A stretch of 50,679 nucleotides of DNA. Origin: a bacterium D16-34 (GTDB lineage Bacteria; Actinomycetota; Coriobacteriia; Coriobacteriales; Eggerthellaceae). The translations under genes and the position numbers were made by a program. The DNA lies in the NCBI GenBank assembly GCA_003612515.1, contig RAZB01000011.1, forward strand, positions 1 through 50,679. Direction: 5' to 3'. This document shows, piece after piece, positions 35,188 to 44,084 of the stretch (positions within the stretch are counted from its first letter, which is position 1; each line of letters begins with the position of its first letter). The notes under the pieces were generated by a model, which made no database searches, was not told where the DNA came from, and was given only the letters and a program-made list of their open reading frames with translations.

Positions 35188-38100
35188 CTATTCGGCATAC
35201 TCCAATGCTCGATCAAGCTTTTGACTGATCACCTTCGTTACGCCATCGGCTTGCATGGAAACACCAAACAACACGTCTGCCATCTCCATGGTGCGTCGCT
35301 GATGCGTAATCATGATGAGCTGTGTAGTGTCACGAAGCTCGTTGATGTAAGAAACCAAACGGCGAAGATTCGTATCGTCAAGTGCAGCCTCAACCTCGTC
35401 TAAGATATAAAACGGCGTTGAGCGCACACGATAGACCGCAAAGAGAAGCGCTAATGCCGTAAGCGATTTTTCGCCACCGGACATAAGCATCATCTTGGTT
35501 ATGCGCTTACCCTTTGGCTGGGCGGTTACCTCTACTCCGGTGTTTTCCAAATCATCTGGATCCACAAGTGTTAGTTCTGCTTGACCACCCGGGAAGAGGA
35601 TACTGAAAATTTCGCGGAAGTTTTCGTTGACCGTTTCATAGGTCTGAATGAAGTCTTCTTTCATGCGCACATCAATAACGCGAACAATCTTTGCAAGTGA
35701 GCGTCGAGCTTGTTCTAAGTCGTTGAGCTGCGATGCGAGATAATCATAGCGTTCTTTGAGTGCGTTGAATTCTTCTGCGGCATCAGGATTAATCGTGCCC
35801 ATATTCGCTATACGGCGACGCAGCTTAAAAGCTTGTTGCTCGCACGTGCTTCTATCTTCAAGCTCGGGTAATTCAAGTGCTTTATCAAGTGGTGTTTTGC
35901 AATCATGCTCAATCACATGAATTGCAGCATCAACTTGCACCTCTAGTCTTCCTTTTTCAACACGCGCCTGCGAAAGCTGTGCATTCATCTCATCAAACGC
36001 ATCATGTGCAGCCTTGGCGGTTGAGCGCGCTTCAGAAACCGCCTGATGAAGTCCACTTGAAGTGCTTTCAGCTGCCAAAGCTTCATCCTCAAGCGATTGT
36101 GCACGCATTTGCGCACTGGTAGTAAGCGCCTCAATCAGCGCAAACAAAGGTTCAATGCGATTGAGTGCTACCCGTTTGCGAAGCAGCGCCTGGCGTGTAT
36201 CTTGATCACTTTGATCGAGCTGAGCAATATCACGAGTACGCGCATCCACCACGCGTGATGTATAGGTATCGCGCTCAGAAAGCGTTGCGGCTTTCAGCTT
36301 AGCCTCAGCCAAGTTGTCTCTTAATTGTGCAGCTTCTTTGCGAAGCGGAATAAGCTGATCATTGAGCTGTTCTTGCTGCTTAATCTCAGCCTCAAGCGCC
36401 TCAGAAAGTTCCTCTTGCTTGGCTTTTAGGGCTTCAGCCGAAGGACGTGCTAAAGCAAGCGACTCTTCAGCTTGTTCGCGTTGTGCTTGTAAGTCAGAAA
36501 ACTCGCGTCTATATGACGAAAGCTTCTCTTCGAAACTTTGAGCTTCTTTGCGCGCAGCCTCAGCTTTGCCGCGTTGCTCCGCAAGCTGTTGCGAAAGTGA
36601 CAACGATGCTGCTTGCGATTCACGCAAAGCGCTCTCAGCGGTTTGCGCTTGCGCTTGTGCTTGTTCCAACTTGCCTTGCGCTTCACTCAGGCGATGCTCT
36701 AAGTCCTCCAAACGGCGTGCGCGCGCAAGCAATGACTCCTCATCAGAGGATTCACCAAAACCAAGCGTAACCTTACCTTGTGGCCAAACCACTTCCCCAC
36801 TAAGAGCAACAAAACGACAGGCCGCAACCTGAGCATCATGAGCCAAAAAAGCATCTTCTAACGTATTGCAGATAACAACGTCACCCAAAAGCGCGCCAAC
36901 TGCAGTTGCGTCTGCTTCCTCAAAAATAATCTCATCAACCAGCGCTCGACCAAGCCCCTGTTCTGCAGCTATACGAGCAGGTAACACCCTTTCACCTTGA
37001 GTTGCGCGCGGCACCAAGACTACCTCGCCTTGCTCATCTGTTTGCTCAAGCAGGCTCGCTATTTCAACCACATCGGAAACATTCCCGACTAACAGTGCAT
37101 AAATATCAGCACCAAGTAGGCTTTCAACTAATGGCTCAAGCTCTTGTGGAGCATGAATGGCATGCGTAAGCGGCTCAAGCTGACTTGCAACGCGTTCATC
37201 ATCCAAAAGCCACCTTCTCGCCTCCGAAACCGATGAGGTGCGCTCTAGCTCGCGCAAACCCTTCATTTCCGAGGTGAGCATGCTGACCGTATCGCGAATT
37301 TCATCAAGCGCTTTTCGCGCTTGATCTCGATCTGCGAGGTTTTTTGCTACCGCACTGCGTGCTTCCTGCTCTTCGGTTGTCAGCGCGGTCAGCCTATCTG
37401 CAGCTTCATTCGATGCTGCTGAGGCGCTTTGTGCTTGCGCGGTTGCGCGCTCTAACTGCAACTCGAGCTCTTTGCTGTGACCCTCAATAAGTTTTACATG
37501 AGCCATACCAGAGGCTACTGTTTCTTGCGTTTGAGCAAGTTGAGCTCGAACGCCTTCAAGCTCAGTCTCATGGGCGCGATGCGTGCGTTCAAGTTCTTGG
37601 AGTTGCTTTTCTAAATCACGACGCTTGGTAGCACAACTTGCCTGCGCCTCGTTTAGCTTGCTTACCGTCTCATCAGCTGCACTTCTTTGCTGACGAGCTT
37701 GCTCTAGTTGCTCTTTTGCCTGGATTTGATCGGCCAAAGCTTGTGCTCGCTGCGCTTTGTTCGCCTCCAGGGTTAATTGCAAATCAGCTTGTGCATCAAG
37801 AGCACCACGGCGTTTTTCATGCAAAAGACGCGTAGCCGAGTCAAAACGCTCTACTACCGATGCTGCACGACGCTGACGACGAGAAAGCTCTCCGGCACTC
37901 GCAACATCCTTTTGGATTTGCTCTTGCAGCTTTTCAGCAGCCTCTTCGGCTTTCACAATTTGCTCGCGGCGCTCTTCGAGCGAAGACACGAGCGTTGTTT
38001 CTTTTTCCGATGCTTCGTTCCATGCATGGCGAAGCAAACGCAAATCATCAACGGCAAGTGCCAAATTCGCCTGCGAAAGTTCGCTTGATAACCCCTGGTA

Positions 38101-38742
38101 AGCAATTGCTCGTTTTGCTTTTCGCTCTAAAGGACCGAGCTGACGCTGCACTTCTCCTGCAACATCTTTAACGCGCGAAAGATGCACATCCATAGAAGCC
38201 AACTTGCGCTCAGACTTTGCCTTGCGCTGCTTGTGCTTTAAAACACCAGCTGCCTCTTCGATAAGCGCGCGCCTGTCTTCTGGCTTTGATTGCAAAATAG
38301 AATCAAGTGATCCTTGCGAAATAATTGAATGCGTGCCCGACCCGAGCCCTGAGTCATGGAGGATTTCAAGCACGTCTAATCGGCGCGCAACTGTACCGTT
38401 AATGAGATATTCGCTCTCACCGGAACGGTACATGCGCCGCGTAATTACCACTTCGTTATATTCCACCGGCAGCGTGCCGTCAGTGTTGTCTAACACCAGG
38501 TCAACTTCGGCAACGCCAACACTTTTGCGCGCAGAAGATCCGGCAAAAATGACATCTTCCATAGCCTGACCGCGAAGATGCTTGGCGTTGCGTTCGCCAA
38601 GCACCCACAAAACTGCATCGGATATATTAGATTTTCCCGAACCATTTGGACCGACGATTGCCGTAATGCCTGGTTCAAGCGCCATAACGCTTCGATCTGC
38701 AAATGATTTAAAACCCTTTAAGACTAACGACTTAAGATGCAT
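35188..38742 (-). CDS. smc: Chromosome segregation protein SMC
   Basis: Condensin ATPase. 1184 aa with the standard layout: N-terminal Walker A GPNGSGKSNISDA (32-44), a long coiled coil with HSIISQGSLDSIL and RRALIEEAAGVLKHK, a hinge near residues 510-660 (LGADIYALLVGNVSDV, GEVVWPQG), a second coiled coil, then signature LMSGGEKSLTALALLFA and Walker B PFYILDEVEAALDD. It is 11 bp after rnc. The kleisin and WHD subunits (ScpA, ScpB) are not in this window. Confidence 0.98.
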   Translation of the reverse strand: MHLKSLVLKGFKSFADRSVMALEPGITAIVGPNGSGKSNISDAVLWVLGERNAKHLRGQAMEDVIFAGSSARKSVGVAEVDLVLDNTDGTLPVEYNEVVITRRMYRSGESEYLINGTVARRLDVLEILHDSGLGSGTHSIISQGSLDSILQSKPEDRRALIEEAAGVLKHKQRKAKSERKLASMDVHLSRVKDVAGEVQRQLGPLERKAKRAIAYQGLSSELSQANLALAVDDLRLLRHAWNEASEKETTLVSSLEERREQIVKAEEAAEKLQEQIQKDVASAGELSRRQRRAASVVERFDSATRLLHEKRRGALDAQADLQLTLEANKAQRAQALADQIQAKEQLEQARQQRSAADETVSKLNEAQASCATKRRDLEKQLQELERTHRAHETELEGVRAQLAQTQETVASGMAHVKLIEGHSKELELQLERATAQAQSASAASNEAADRLTALTTEEQEARSAVAKNLADRDQARKALDEIRDTVSMLTSEMKGLRELERTSSVSEARRWLLDDERVASQLEPLTHAIHAPQELEPLVESLLGADIYALLVGNVSDVVEIASLLEQTDEQGEVVLVPRATQGERVLPARIAAEQGLGRALVDEIIFEEADATAVGALLGDVVICNTLEDAFLAHDAQVAACRFVALSGEVVWPQGKVTLGFGESSDEESLLARARRLEDLEHRLSEAQGKLEQAQAQAQTAESALRESQAASLSLSQQLAEQRGKAEAARKEAQSFEEKLSSYRREFSDLQAQREQAEESLALARPSAEALKAKQEELSEALEAEIKQQEQLNDQLIPLRKEAAQLRDNLAEAKLKAATLSERDTYTSRVVDARTRDIAQLDQSDQDTRQALLRKRVALNRIEPLFALIEALTTSAQMRAQSLEDEALAAESTSSGLHQAVSEARSTAKAAHDAFDEMNAQLSQARVEKGRLEVQVDAAIHVIEHDCKTPLDKALELPELEDRSTCEQQAFKLRRRIANMGTINPDAAEEFNALKERYDYLASQLNDLEQARRSLAKIVRVIDVRMKEDFIQTYETVNENFREIFSILFPGGQAELTLVDPDDLENTGVEVTAQPKGKRITKMMLMSGGEKSLTALALLFAVYRVRSTPFYILDEVEAALDDTNLRRLVSYINELRDTTQLIMITHQRRTMEMADVLFGVSMQADGVTKVISQKLDRALEYAE

Positions 38743-38753
38743 GCTCTCCTACC

Positions 38754-39740
38754 CTATTTGCGGTGCTTAGCACGTTCACGTTCTGATTTTTTGCGCGCTT
38801 TCTCTTCTGCCCTCGCAGCAGCTTGCTCTGCTTTTGCTTGCTTGGCTTTTTCAGCCTTTTCAGCCTTTGCAGCAGCTTGTTCTGCCTTTGCCTGCTTGAC
38901 TTGAGCTGCGCGCTCAGCTTTTGCCTCTTCATCTAATCCAAGACCAAAAAATTCGCCTAAACGCGCAAGTGTAGATTTTGCTGCTTGGCTTTCAGCTTCC
39001 TTTTTGGTTCTACCCGTACCACGAGCAAGACCTTGGTTTCCTGCGAATACTTGCGCGACAAATGTTCTGTCATGAGGAGGACCTTGTGTTTCAACCAGCT
39101 TATATGTTGGCGTAATGCCGTCCTCTTGCAGTTTTTCTTGCAATGCACTTTTTGGATTCTCGGGCTCTTTTGCCATATCAAGCGACATGCGCGGAATGAG
39201 TGTCCGAGCAACAAAAGACACGGCCGCCTCTAAGCCCCCATCAAGATACAGAGCTGCGGTAACAGCCTCGTAGACATTTTCTAGCGCCGAATGAAGTCCG
39301 CGCTTGCCGGTGCCGGTTTCAGAAGACCCAAACACAATAACATCGGCAAACCCGAGCTTATCCGCGACAGCTGAAAGACTACTACCCGAAACAAGCGCAA
39401 CCTTGATACGCGTCAAACCGCCTTCGTCGAGTTCATGAAACCTATCAAAGGCAATGGTAGCCACAATGGCACCCAATATGCTGTCACCTAAAAATTCAAG
39501 TCGTTCGTATGAAAACTTGACTGCTTTTCCCTCGGTTGCCGAAGGATGCGTTATAGCTGAGAGCAATAAGTGTTTGTTAGTAAAGGTATATCCTAGTATT
39601 TCTTGCGCGCGTTCGAGTTTTTGCTTTTGTTCCTCATCTAAAGGAATATCCTCGGCCGACAGCGCATCATCGTGATAGGACAAACCAAAGCCACTCAACT
39701 GCTCTGAAGCGTCGCTGTTTTGGCTCACTCCATTCACCAT
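38754..39740 (-). CDS. rnc: Ribonuclease III with extended termini
   Basis: Cleaves double-stranded RNA, including rRNA precursors. The catalytic domain begins near residue 36 and holds the signature ERLEFLGDSILGAIV and ENVYEAVTAALYLDGGLEA; the dsRNA-binding domain is about 190-262 (NPKSALQEKLQ, GTGRTKKEAESQAAKSTLARL). An acidic N-terminal extension of about 35 residues and a C-terminal Ala/Lys/Glu tail (about 270-328) with two copies of KQAKAEQAAAKAE/RAE are unusual. 328 aa. The start is not strongly supported by a ribosome binding site. Confidence 0.95.
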   Translation of the reverse strand: MVNGVSQNSDASEQLSGFGLSYHDDALSAEDIPLDEEQKQKLERAQEILGYTFTNKHLLLSAITHPSATEGKAVKFSYERLEFLGDSILGAIVATIAFDRFHELDEGGLTRIKVALVSGSSLSAVADKLGFADVIVFGSSETGTGKRGLHSALENVYEAVTAALYLDGGLEAAVSFVARTLIPRMSLDMAKEPENPKSALQEKLQEDGITPTYKLVETQGPPHDRTFVAQVFAGNQGLARGTGRTKKEAESQAAKSTLARLGEFFGLGLDEEAKAERAAQVKQAKAEQAAAKAEKAEKAKQAKAEQAAARAEEKARKKSERERAKHRK

Positions 39741-39777
39741 CCTGCCTGCTTTTACCTGCCAATAAGTCTTTTGTGAC

Positions 39778-40776
39778 CTAGTCGTCTGATTTTGTTACTG
39801 CTTGCGAAATTATATCAGACACACCTGATGAAACTGTGCTTGCACAGGTCAAGATGCCATTACATACGGCAAGTGCGTTTGAGGAACCATGACCCACAAT
39901 AAGTGCGCCCTTGACACCTAAAAGAGGCGCACCGCCATAGGTGTCGGGGCTAATTTGTTTCATAAGACTTTTGAGGCTGCCTTTTATAGCAAGTGCACCG
40001 AGTTTCGACACAAACGAGCTCATCAACACCTGCTTAAGCGTCTTAAAGAGCGTTTTAGACGTACCCTCAATCGTCTTAAGGCAAACATTTCCGGTAAAGC
40101 CGTCAGTAACAATAATGTCATAGGTAGCAGCTAAGATGTCTCCACCTTCAGCATTACCTGCAAAGTTATCCAGCCGTTGCGACATGAGCTTATGCGCCTC
40201 TTGCGCAAACACCGAGCCTTTCTCAGGCTCTTCCCCAATGTTTAACAGTGCGGCTTGTGGATTTTGAATCCCCACAACTTTTTCTGCATACACCGTTGCC
40301 ATTTGAGCAAATTGCACCAAATAATCAGGCTTACAGTCGGCATTTGCGCCGACATCACACATAACAACCGGACGATGCGGAGACGGAATTACCGTTGCCA
40401 AACACGGTCGCAAAATGCCCTTGATTCGGCCAATAACCAATGTACCTGCCGCAAGGCAAGCTCCCGTTGAACCAGCCGAAAAGAAGCCGTGAGCTTTACC
40501 CTCTTTAACCAGTCGACACCCCACCACAAGCGACGAATCCTTTTTTGAACGAACTGCCGATGCAGGATGCTCTGCCATCTCGATTATCTCAGTAGTTACC
40601 TGGGCATGAGCACGCGCATGTTGCTCGCAAAAAGGCTCAACCACCTCCGCGTTGCCACATAAAATGACCTCGAGATCCTCACGCTGCGAAAGCGCCATCT
40701 CAACGCCTTTTAAAACAACATCGGGAGCATGGTCTCCGCCCATTGCATCAACAGCAATAACAACCGAATCTGACAT
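39778..40776 (-). CDS. plsX: Phosphate acyltransferase PlsX
   Basis: Converts acyl-ACP and Pi to acyl-phosphate, the acyl donor for PlsY in phosphatidic acid synthesis. 332 aa. IAVDAMGGDHAPDVVLKGVE at the N-terminus, GFFSAGSTGACLAAGTLVIGR, CDVGANADCKPDYLVQFA and ATYDIIVTDGFTGNVCLKT are family motifs. GGAGG precedes the ATG. It follows rpmF, but a terminator lies between. FakA, encoded at 46854-48488, can feed the same acyl-phosphate pool. No acpP or fab gene stands beside it. Confidence 0.97.
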   Translation of the reverse strand: MSDSVVIAVDAMGGDHAPDVVLKGVEMALSQREDLEVILCGNAEVVEPFCEQHARAHAQVTTEIIEMAEHPASAVRSKKDSSLVVGCRLVKEGKAHGFFSAGSTGACLAAGTLVIGRIKGILRPCLATVIPSPHRPVVMCDVGANADCKPDYLVQFAQMATVYAEKVVGIQNPQAALLNIGEEPEKGSVFAQEAHKLMSQRLDNFAGNAEGGDILAATYDIIVTDGFTGNVCLKTIEGTSKTLFKTLKQVLMSSFVSKLGALAIKGSLKSLMKQISPDTYGGAPLLGVKGALIVGHGSSNALAVCNGILTCASTVSSGVSDIISQAVTKSDD

Positions 40777-40815
40777 TCGTTATCCTCCTTGTGTAGGGAT
40801 TTGCTGAGCAACGCG

Positions 40816-40859
40816 AAAAAGCCTCCCAACCAATCGCTTAATGCGAGATACGGGAGGCT
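40816..40859 (-). terminator. Intrinsic terminator between rpmF and plsX
   Basis: On the minus strand AGCCTCCC and GGGAGGCT (8 bp) enclose 24 nt that can form an inner TCGC/GCGA stem, followed by a run of T. It lies 28 bp past the rpmF stop, so only part of rpmF transcription would reach plsX. Confidence 0.8.
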
Positions 40860-40886
40860 CATCATGCGCATGCATACGCAAATGGG

Positions 40887-41066
40887 TTATTCCGTCTCAA
40901 TAACCTCACGGTTCTTGTAGAAACCGCAGTTAGGGCACACGCGATGCGGAAGCTTTGCTTCTCCGCATTGTGGGCACACAGAACGTGCTGGAGCCGCAAT
41001 TTTATCATTGCTGCTGCGACGGGCATGGGTGCGAGCGCGACCCATTTTGCGCTTAGGTACTGCCAT
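40887..41066 (-). CDS. rpmF: 50S ribosomal protein L32
   Basis: Ribosomal protein bL32, 59 aa, starting MAVPKRKMGRARTHARRS. It has two CxxC pairs, CPQCG (31-35) and CPNCG (44-48), which form a zinc ribbon. AAGGAG precedes the ATG. In many bacteria it directly follows yceD; here a CLC transporter gene stands between them and rpmF has its own promoter. Confidence 0.97.
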   Translation of the reverse strand: MAVPKRKMGRARTHARRSSNDKIAAPARSVCPQCGEAKLPHRVCPNCGFYKNREVIETE

Positions 41067-41091
41067 GATTATCTAACTCCTTCAAGTATCT

Positions 41092-41109
41092 CGAGCGATA
41101 ATACGCTCG
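41092..41109 (-). promoter_or_regulatory. Small hairpin in the rpmF leader
   Basis: CGAGCG and CGCTCG form a 6-bp stem around a 6-nt A/T loop, about 10 nt upstream of the rpmF ribosome binding site and inside the predicted leader. It may affect translation or mRNA stability; this is inference. Confidence 0.35.
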
Positions 41110-41140
41110 CTCGTTTCGCAAAGTAAACACGCGAACTGGT

Positions 41141-41169
41141 ATAGTATCAAAGCTCATATGCGCTTTCAA
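41141..41169 (-). promoter_or_regulatory. rpmF promoter
   Basis: On the minus strand TTGAAA (41164-41169), a 17-nt spacer and TACTAT (41141-41146). It lies between the CLC stop and rpmF. Confidence 0.7.
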
Positions 41170-41179
41170 GCGAAAAGTA

Positions 41180-42457
41180 TTAACTTTCGGACAAAGTACC
41201 AAAACGTTTCACAAGGGATACGCTCGCCTTGTCAAACAAGACGCGCAACGCGAATGCACATGCAATGGATACCACCAAATAAGGAACGATGAGCCAGCCA
41301 AGCGTTTCACCGCCAATCAAAACTGCTGCCAAAGGACATCTGCTCGCTGCAGCAAAAAATGCTACCAAACCAAGTGCAGCTGCAAAAGCACTCTCATGGC
41401 TCGACAGCACAAACGCACAGCTTAAACCCAGCAACGAGCCTATGGTAAACATGGGCATGATTTCGCCACCCTTAAAGCTAAATCCTAGACAGAGCATGGT
41501 TAGCACGAGTTTGATTGCGAAATCTGCCGAGGCCCCTTCGCCGGCTAAAGCATCCAACAAAAGCGTTGATCCGGTACCGGTAAAAGCAAACCAGTCAAAA
41601 CACAAAACAAGTGCAGCAAAAATCAAACCACCCGCAATAACACATATATAAGGATTGTGAACTTTTTTAGCCAAAAGCGCGCGAATGCCTTTGATACCGC
41701 GTGCAAATATCGTTCCAAATATCCCGCAAGCAATGCCTACTACTACGCATATGACAAGCAAATAAGGCGAAAACTGCGGGCAAGTGATTGCTGGAATGTA
41801 ATCCCCTATACCAACTGTTTTAGAGATGGCAAAACCCACAAAACACCCTATTAAAATTGCTGGCATTCGATGAAGGATCAGCTTATCAAAGCGAGACATC
41901 TCTAAGACAAAAACCGCAGACCCGAGTGGTGCGAAGAATAGTGCGCTAAAACAAGAGGCCATGCCACATGCTGCGGCAAAACCGGTGCAATCTCGCTGTC
42001 TGTTTTTGTACAGTGATTGGAGCTTGAATGGCTTTGCACTGATCTGGCCTAAAGATGCACCTATCTGAAGTGATGCTGCCTCTTTTCCAACCGAACCGCC
42101 GCCGACAATAGTAAGTCCCGTCCCGAGCAGAATCGCCAAAAAAAGCTTTCCTGATACGGGACGATTGTTTTGTATCTGAGCCACAACCTGCTCGGTTGAT
42201 AGCGTAAGCGGCAAGGCACAAAGGCGGTAAACAACAAGCGAAATAATGCCCGTAATGGGTAGCAAGAAAAGCAAAAAGCGATGTGCTAAAAAGAGCGAAT
42301 AGACCCCATTAACCACAAGACAAAGCGAGATTGATGCAAGAGCACCAAGTATGCCAGCCACAACCGCAAACGCAAAATGTCGCCCCACTTGAACAACATT
42401 CAGTGAGGCGACCCAATTTGAAACACTTGATAAAACGGGTTTTTGGCGTGGATTCAT
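41180..42457 (-). CDS. CLC-family transporter, resembling the fluoride/proton antiporter subclass
   Basis: 425 aa with about ten hydrophobic helices. The selectivity/gating motif reads GGGSVGKEAASLQIGASLG with candidate gating Glu126, and a later motif reads FKGGEIMPMFTIGSLLG. In chloride CLCs these are usually GSGIP, GREGP and GxFxP; the KGGEI/V-P-x-F form is typical of fluoride-exporting CLC-F proteins as I remember them. No CBS domains. It starts 6 bp after the yceD stop with a weak ribosome binding site, and no fluoride riboswitch can fit directly before it. Ion assignment is inference. Confidence 0.85.
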   Translation of the reverse strand: MNPRQKPVLSSVSNWVASLNVVQVGRHFAFAVVAGILGALASISLCLVVNGVYSLFLAHRFLLFLLPITGIISLVVYRLCALPLTLSTEQVVAQIQNNRPVSGKLFLAILLGTGLTIVGGGSVGKEAASLQIGASLGQISAKPFKLQSLYKNRQRDCTGFAAACGMASCFSALFFAPLGSAVFVLEMSRFDKLILHRMPAILIGCFVGFAISKTVGIGDYIPAITCPQFSPYLLVICVVVGIACGIFGTIFARGIKGIRALLAKKVHNPYICVIAGGLIFAALVLCFDWFAFTGTGSTLLLDALAGEGASADFAIKLVLTMLCLGFSFKGGEIMPMFTIGSLLGLSCAFVLSSHESAFAAALGLVAFFAAASRCPLAAVLIGGETLGWLIVPYLVVSIACAFALRVLFDKASVSLVKRFGTLSES

Positions 42458-42463
42458 ATTAGA

Positions 42464-43006
42464 CTAATTATCCAGCGGAAGATCTTTCAGAACTGCAAAC
42501 GGATTATTTGCAACGGATGTTTCCTCAGTTGGCTCGCACGAGCATGTTCCTTCGTTAAGGTTTGTTCCACACGTAGGACAAATACCTGCGCAATCGTCTT
42601 TACACAACGGCACAAGCGGCACTTCTAGCAAAAGTGCTGCTTGCAAATAAGGTGCAAGGTCAATCGTGTTGTTAGCGGGAAGAACCTCGAATTCTTCCTC
42701 TTCCATATCCCCAGGCGCTTCGTCACCTTCGTTGATCAAAAAATAACCTTCAACATCACCGGTGATAGGAAAAGAAAATGAATCCAAACAACGAGCGCAT
42801 GATGTTGTAGCTTCGCCTTCTACGGTACCGGTCAAAAGCAAAGCATCTCCGGTATTGCTTACATCAACACGATATATAAGGGGTTGAGCAAACGAATATA
42901 AGTCAGGTCCCGCTTTAAGCACATCAAGCGCATATTCGCCCTCAAAGTGCTCGTAAGCTGCGGGGCTAAAGAGCGACTGCGGAATATGAAGTTCAAGCGT
43001 CTCCAT
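42464..43006 (-). CDS. yceD: YceD family protein (DUF177)
   Basis: 180 aa. In bacteria the family is almost always linked to rpmF and has been tied to 23S rRNA metabolism. The family core TSCARCLDSFSFPITGDVEGYF has Cys70 and Cys73; the C-terminus carries further Cys (135, 139, 143, 146, 155, 157) in a pattern like a zinc ribbon (ICPTCGTNLNEGTCSC). It follows the DivIVA-like gene by 7 bp. Confidence 0.9.
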   Translation of the reverse strand: METLELHIPQSLFSPAAYEHFEGEYALDVLKAGPDLYSFAQPLIYRVDVSNTGDALLLTGTVEGEATTSCARCLDSFSFPITGDVEGYFLINEGDEAPGDMEEEEFEVLPANNTIDLAPYLQAALLLEVPLVPLCKDDCAGICPTCGTNLNEGTCSCEPTEETSVANNPFAVLKDLPLDN

Positions 43007-43013
43007 GCAAAGC

Positions 43014-43487
43014 CTAGCGATTCACTGCAACTGAGTTAGCGTTAAGACGATCACGGCAGCGACGAACGTTGTTCAAAAGCGTATCAAGACTCTGCTCAAC
43101 ATGACCAAACACTTCATCAGCATAGTCTTCAGCACCTGCACGAGTCTGGCGCTCGAGCTCGCGTGCGTCGGCTAATACCTGATCAGCTTGCTGCTGTGAA
43201 ATGCGAACAATTTCTTGTTCGCTGGCAATAGTCAAAGCTTGGCTACGTGCATCTTCAATCATGCGATTTGCTTCTGCTTCAGCATCATCAAGCAAACTTT
43301 GACGTTCGCGAACAATCTGACGCGCCTGAGCAAATTCTGATGGAAACATTTCTTGAATCTCATCCATGATTTCAAACGCGGCATTAATGTCAACTTGACG
43401 CAGATTGCCTTTACCAAAAACGGGCTTTGCGTCCTCAAGCAGAATTGAAAGCTCTTCTAAAAGCCCCAATACTCCTGTTTCGTCCAT
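43014..43487 (-). CDS. DivIVA-like coiled-coil protein
   Basis: 157 aa, predicted mainly alpha-helical. After a start MDETGVLGLLEELSILLEDA, residues about 50-135 form a long charged heptad-like helix (QARQIVRERQSLLDDAEAEA, QADQVLADARELERQ) as in DivIVA/SepIVA-like or ATP-synthase-b-like proteins. No membrane segment. GAAGGA precedes the ATG at 43487. Position next to coaD and yceD is common for such small cytoskeleton-like proteins in actinobacteria. Function is inferred only from shape. Confidence 0.75.
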   Translation of the reverse strand: MDETGVLGLLEELSILLEDAKPVFGKGNLRQVDINAAFEIMDEIQEMFPSEFAQARQIVRERQSLLDDAEAEANRMIEDARSQALTIASEQEIVRISQQQADQVLADARELERQTRAGAEDYADEVFGHVEQSLDTLLNNVRRCRDRLNANSVAVNR

Positions 43488-43556
43488 GATTGTCCTTCCA
43501 CCTGTCTTGCTACGTTTATATTGCGAATATAGGCACACCAAAGCATGCGTTTTACC

Positions 43557-43587
43557 ATTCTAACATGCTTTACAAAACTCCCGTCAA
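43557..43587 (-). promoter_or_regulatory. Candidate promoter of the DivIVA-like gene
   Basis: On the minus strand TTGACG (43582-43587), a 19-nt spacer and TAGAAT (43557-43562). The spacer is longer than ideal. It lies just after the coaD stop. Confidence 0.45.
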
Positions 43588-43589
43588 CC

Positions 43590-44078
43590 TTAAAGCAACG
43601 CGGTGGCAAATTTTTCCTTGAGCGCCACATCTACACACGGTGGCACAAACTGCGAAACATCGCCGCCAAGACTTGCAATTTCGCGAACTATCGACGAAGA
43701 GAGATACATATAGTTTGGTGGAGACATAATAAACAACGTCTCCAAATGCTGATTTAACTCATAATTGAGCGCGGTCATCTGAAATTCGTATTCAAAGTCT
43801 GTAATAGCGCGCAGCCCTTTCACGATGACGTGCGCATCCATACTCGCACAAAAGTCAACCAAAAGCCCCTTAAATGGCTCAACGCGGACATTATCAAGGT
43901 GCGCTAATGCACGAATAGCAAGGTCAGTTCGCTCTTCTAAGCTAAACAAGGGATGCTTTTTTGGCGAAGCTGCAACTGCCACAATTACCTCATCAGATAT
44001 TGAAGCTGCGCGCGTAATAACATCAATATGGCCAGAGGTAATAGGATCAAATGTGCCAGGAGTTATGACTCGCTTCAT
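43590..44078 (-). CDS. coaD: Phosphopantetheine adenylyltransferase
   Basis: Transfers AMP from ATP to 4'-phosphopantetheine in coenzyme A synthesis. 162 aa. The nucleotidyltransferase motif TPGTFDPITSGHIDVI (6-21) and the C-terminal LSSSIVREIASLGG are intact, with VKGLRAITDFEYEFQMTALN between. It follows rsmD as in most bacteria. AAAGGTG precedes the ATG. Confidence 0.97.
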   Translation of the reverse strand: MKRVITPGTFDPITSGHIDVITRAASISDEVIVAVAASPKKHPLFSLEERTDLAIRALAHLDNVRVEPFKGLLVDFCASMDAHVIVKGLRAITDFEYEFQMTALNYELNQHLETLFIMSPPNYMYLSSSIVREIASLGGDVSQFVPPCVDVALKEKFATALL

Positions 44079-44084
44079 ATCGGG

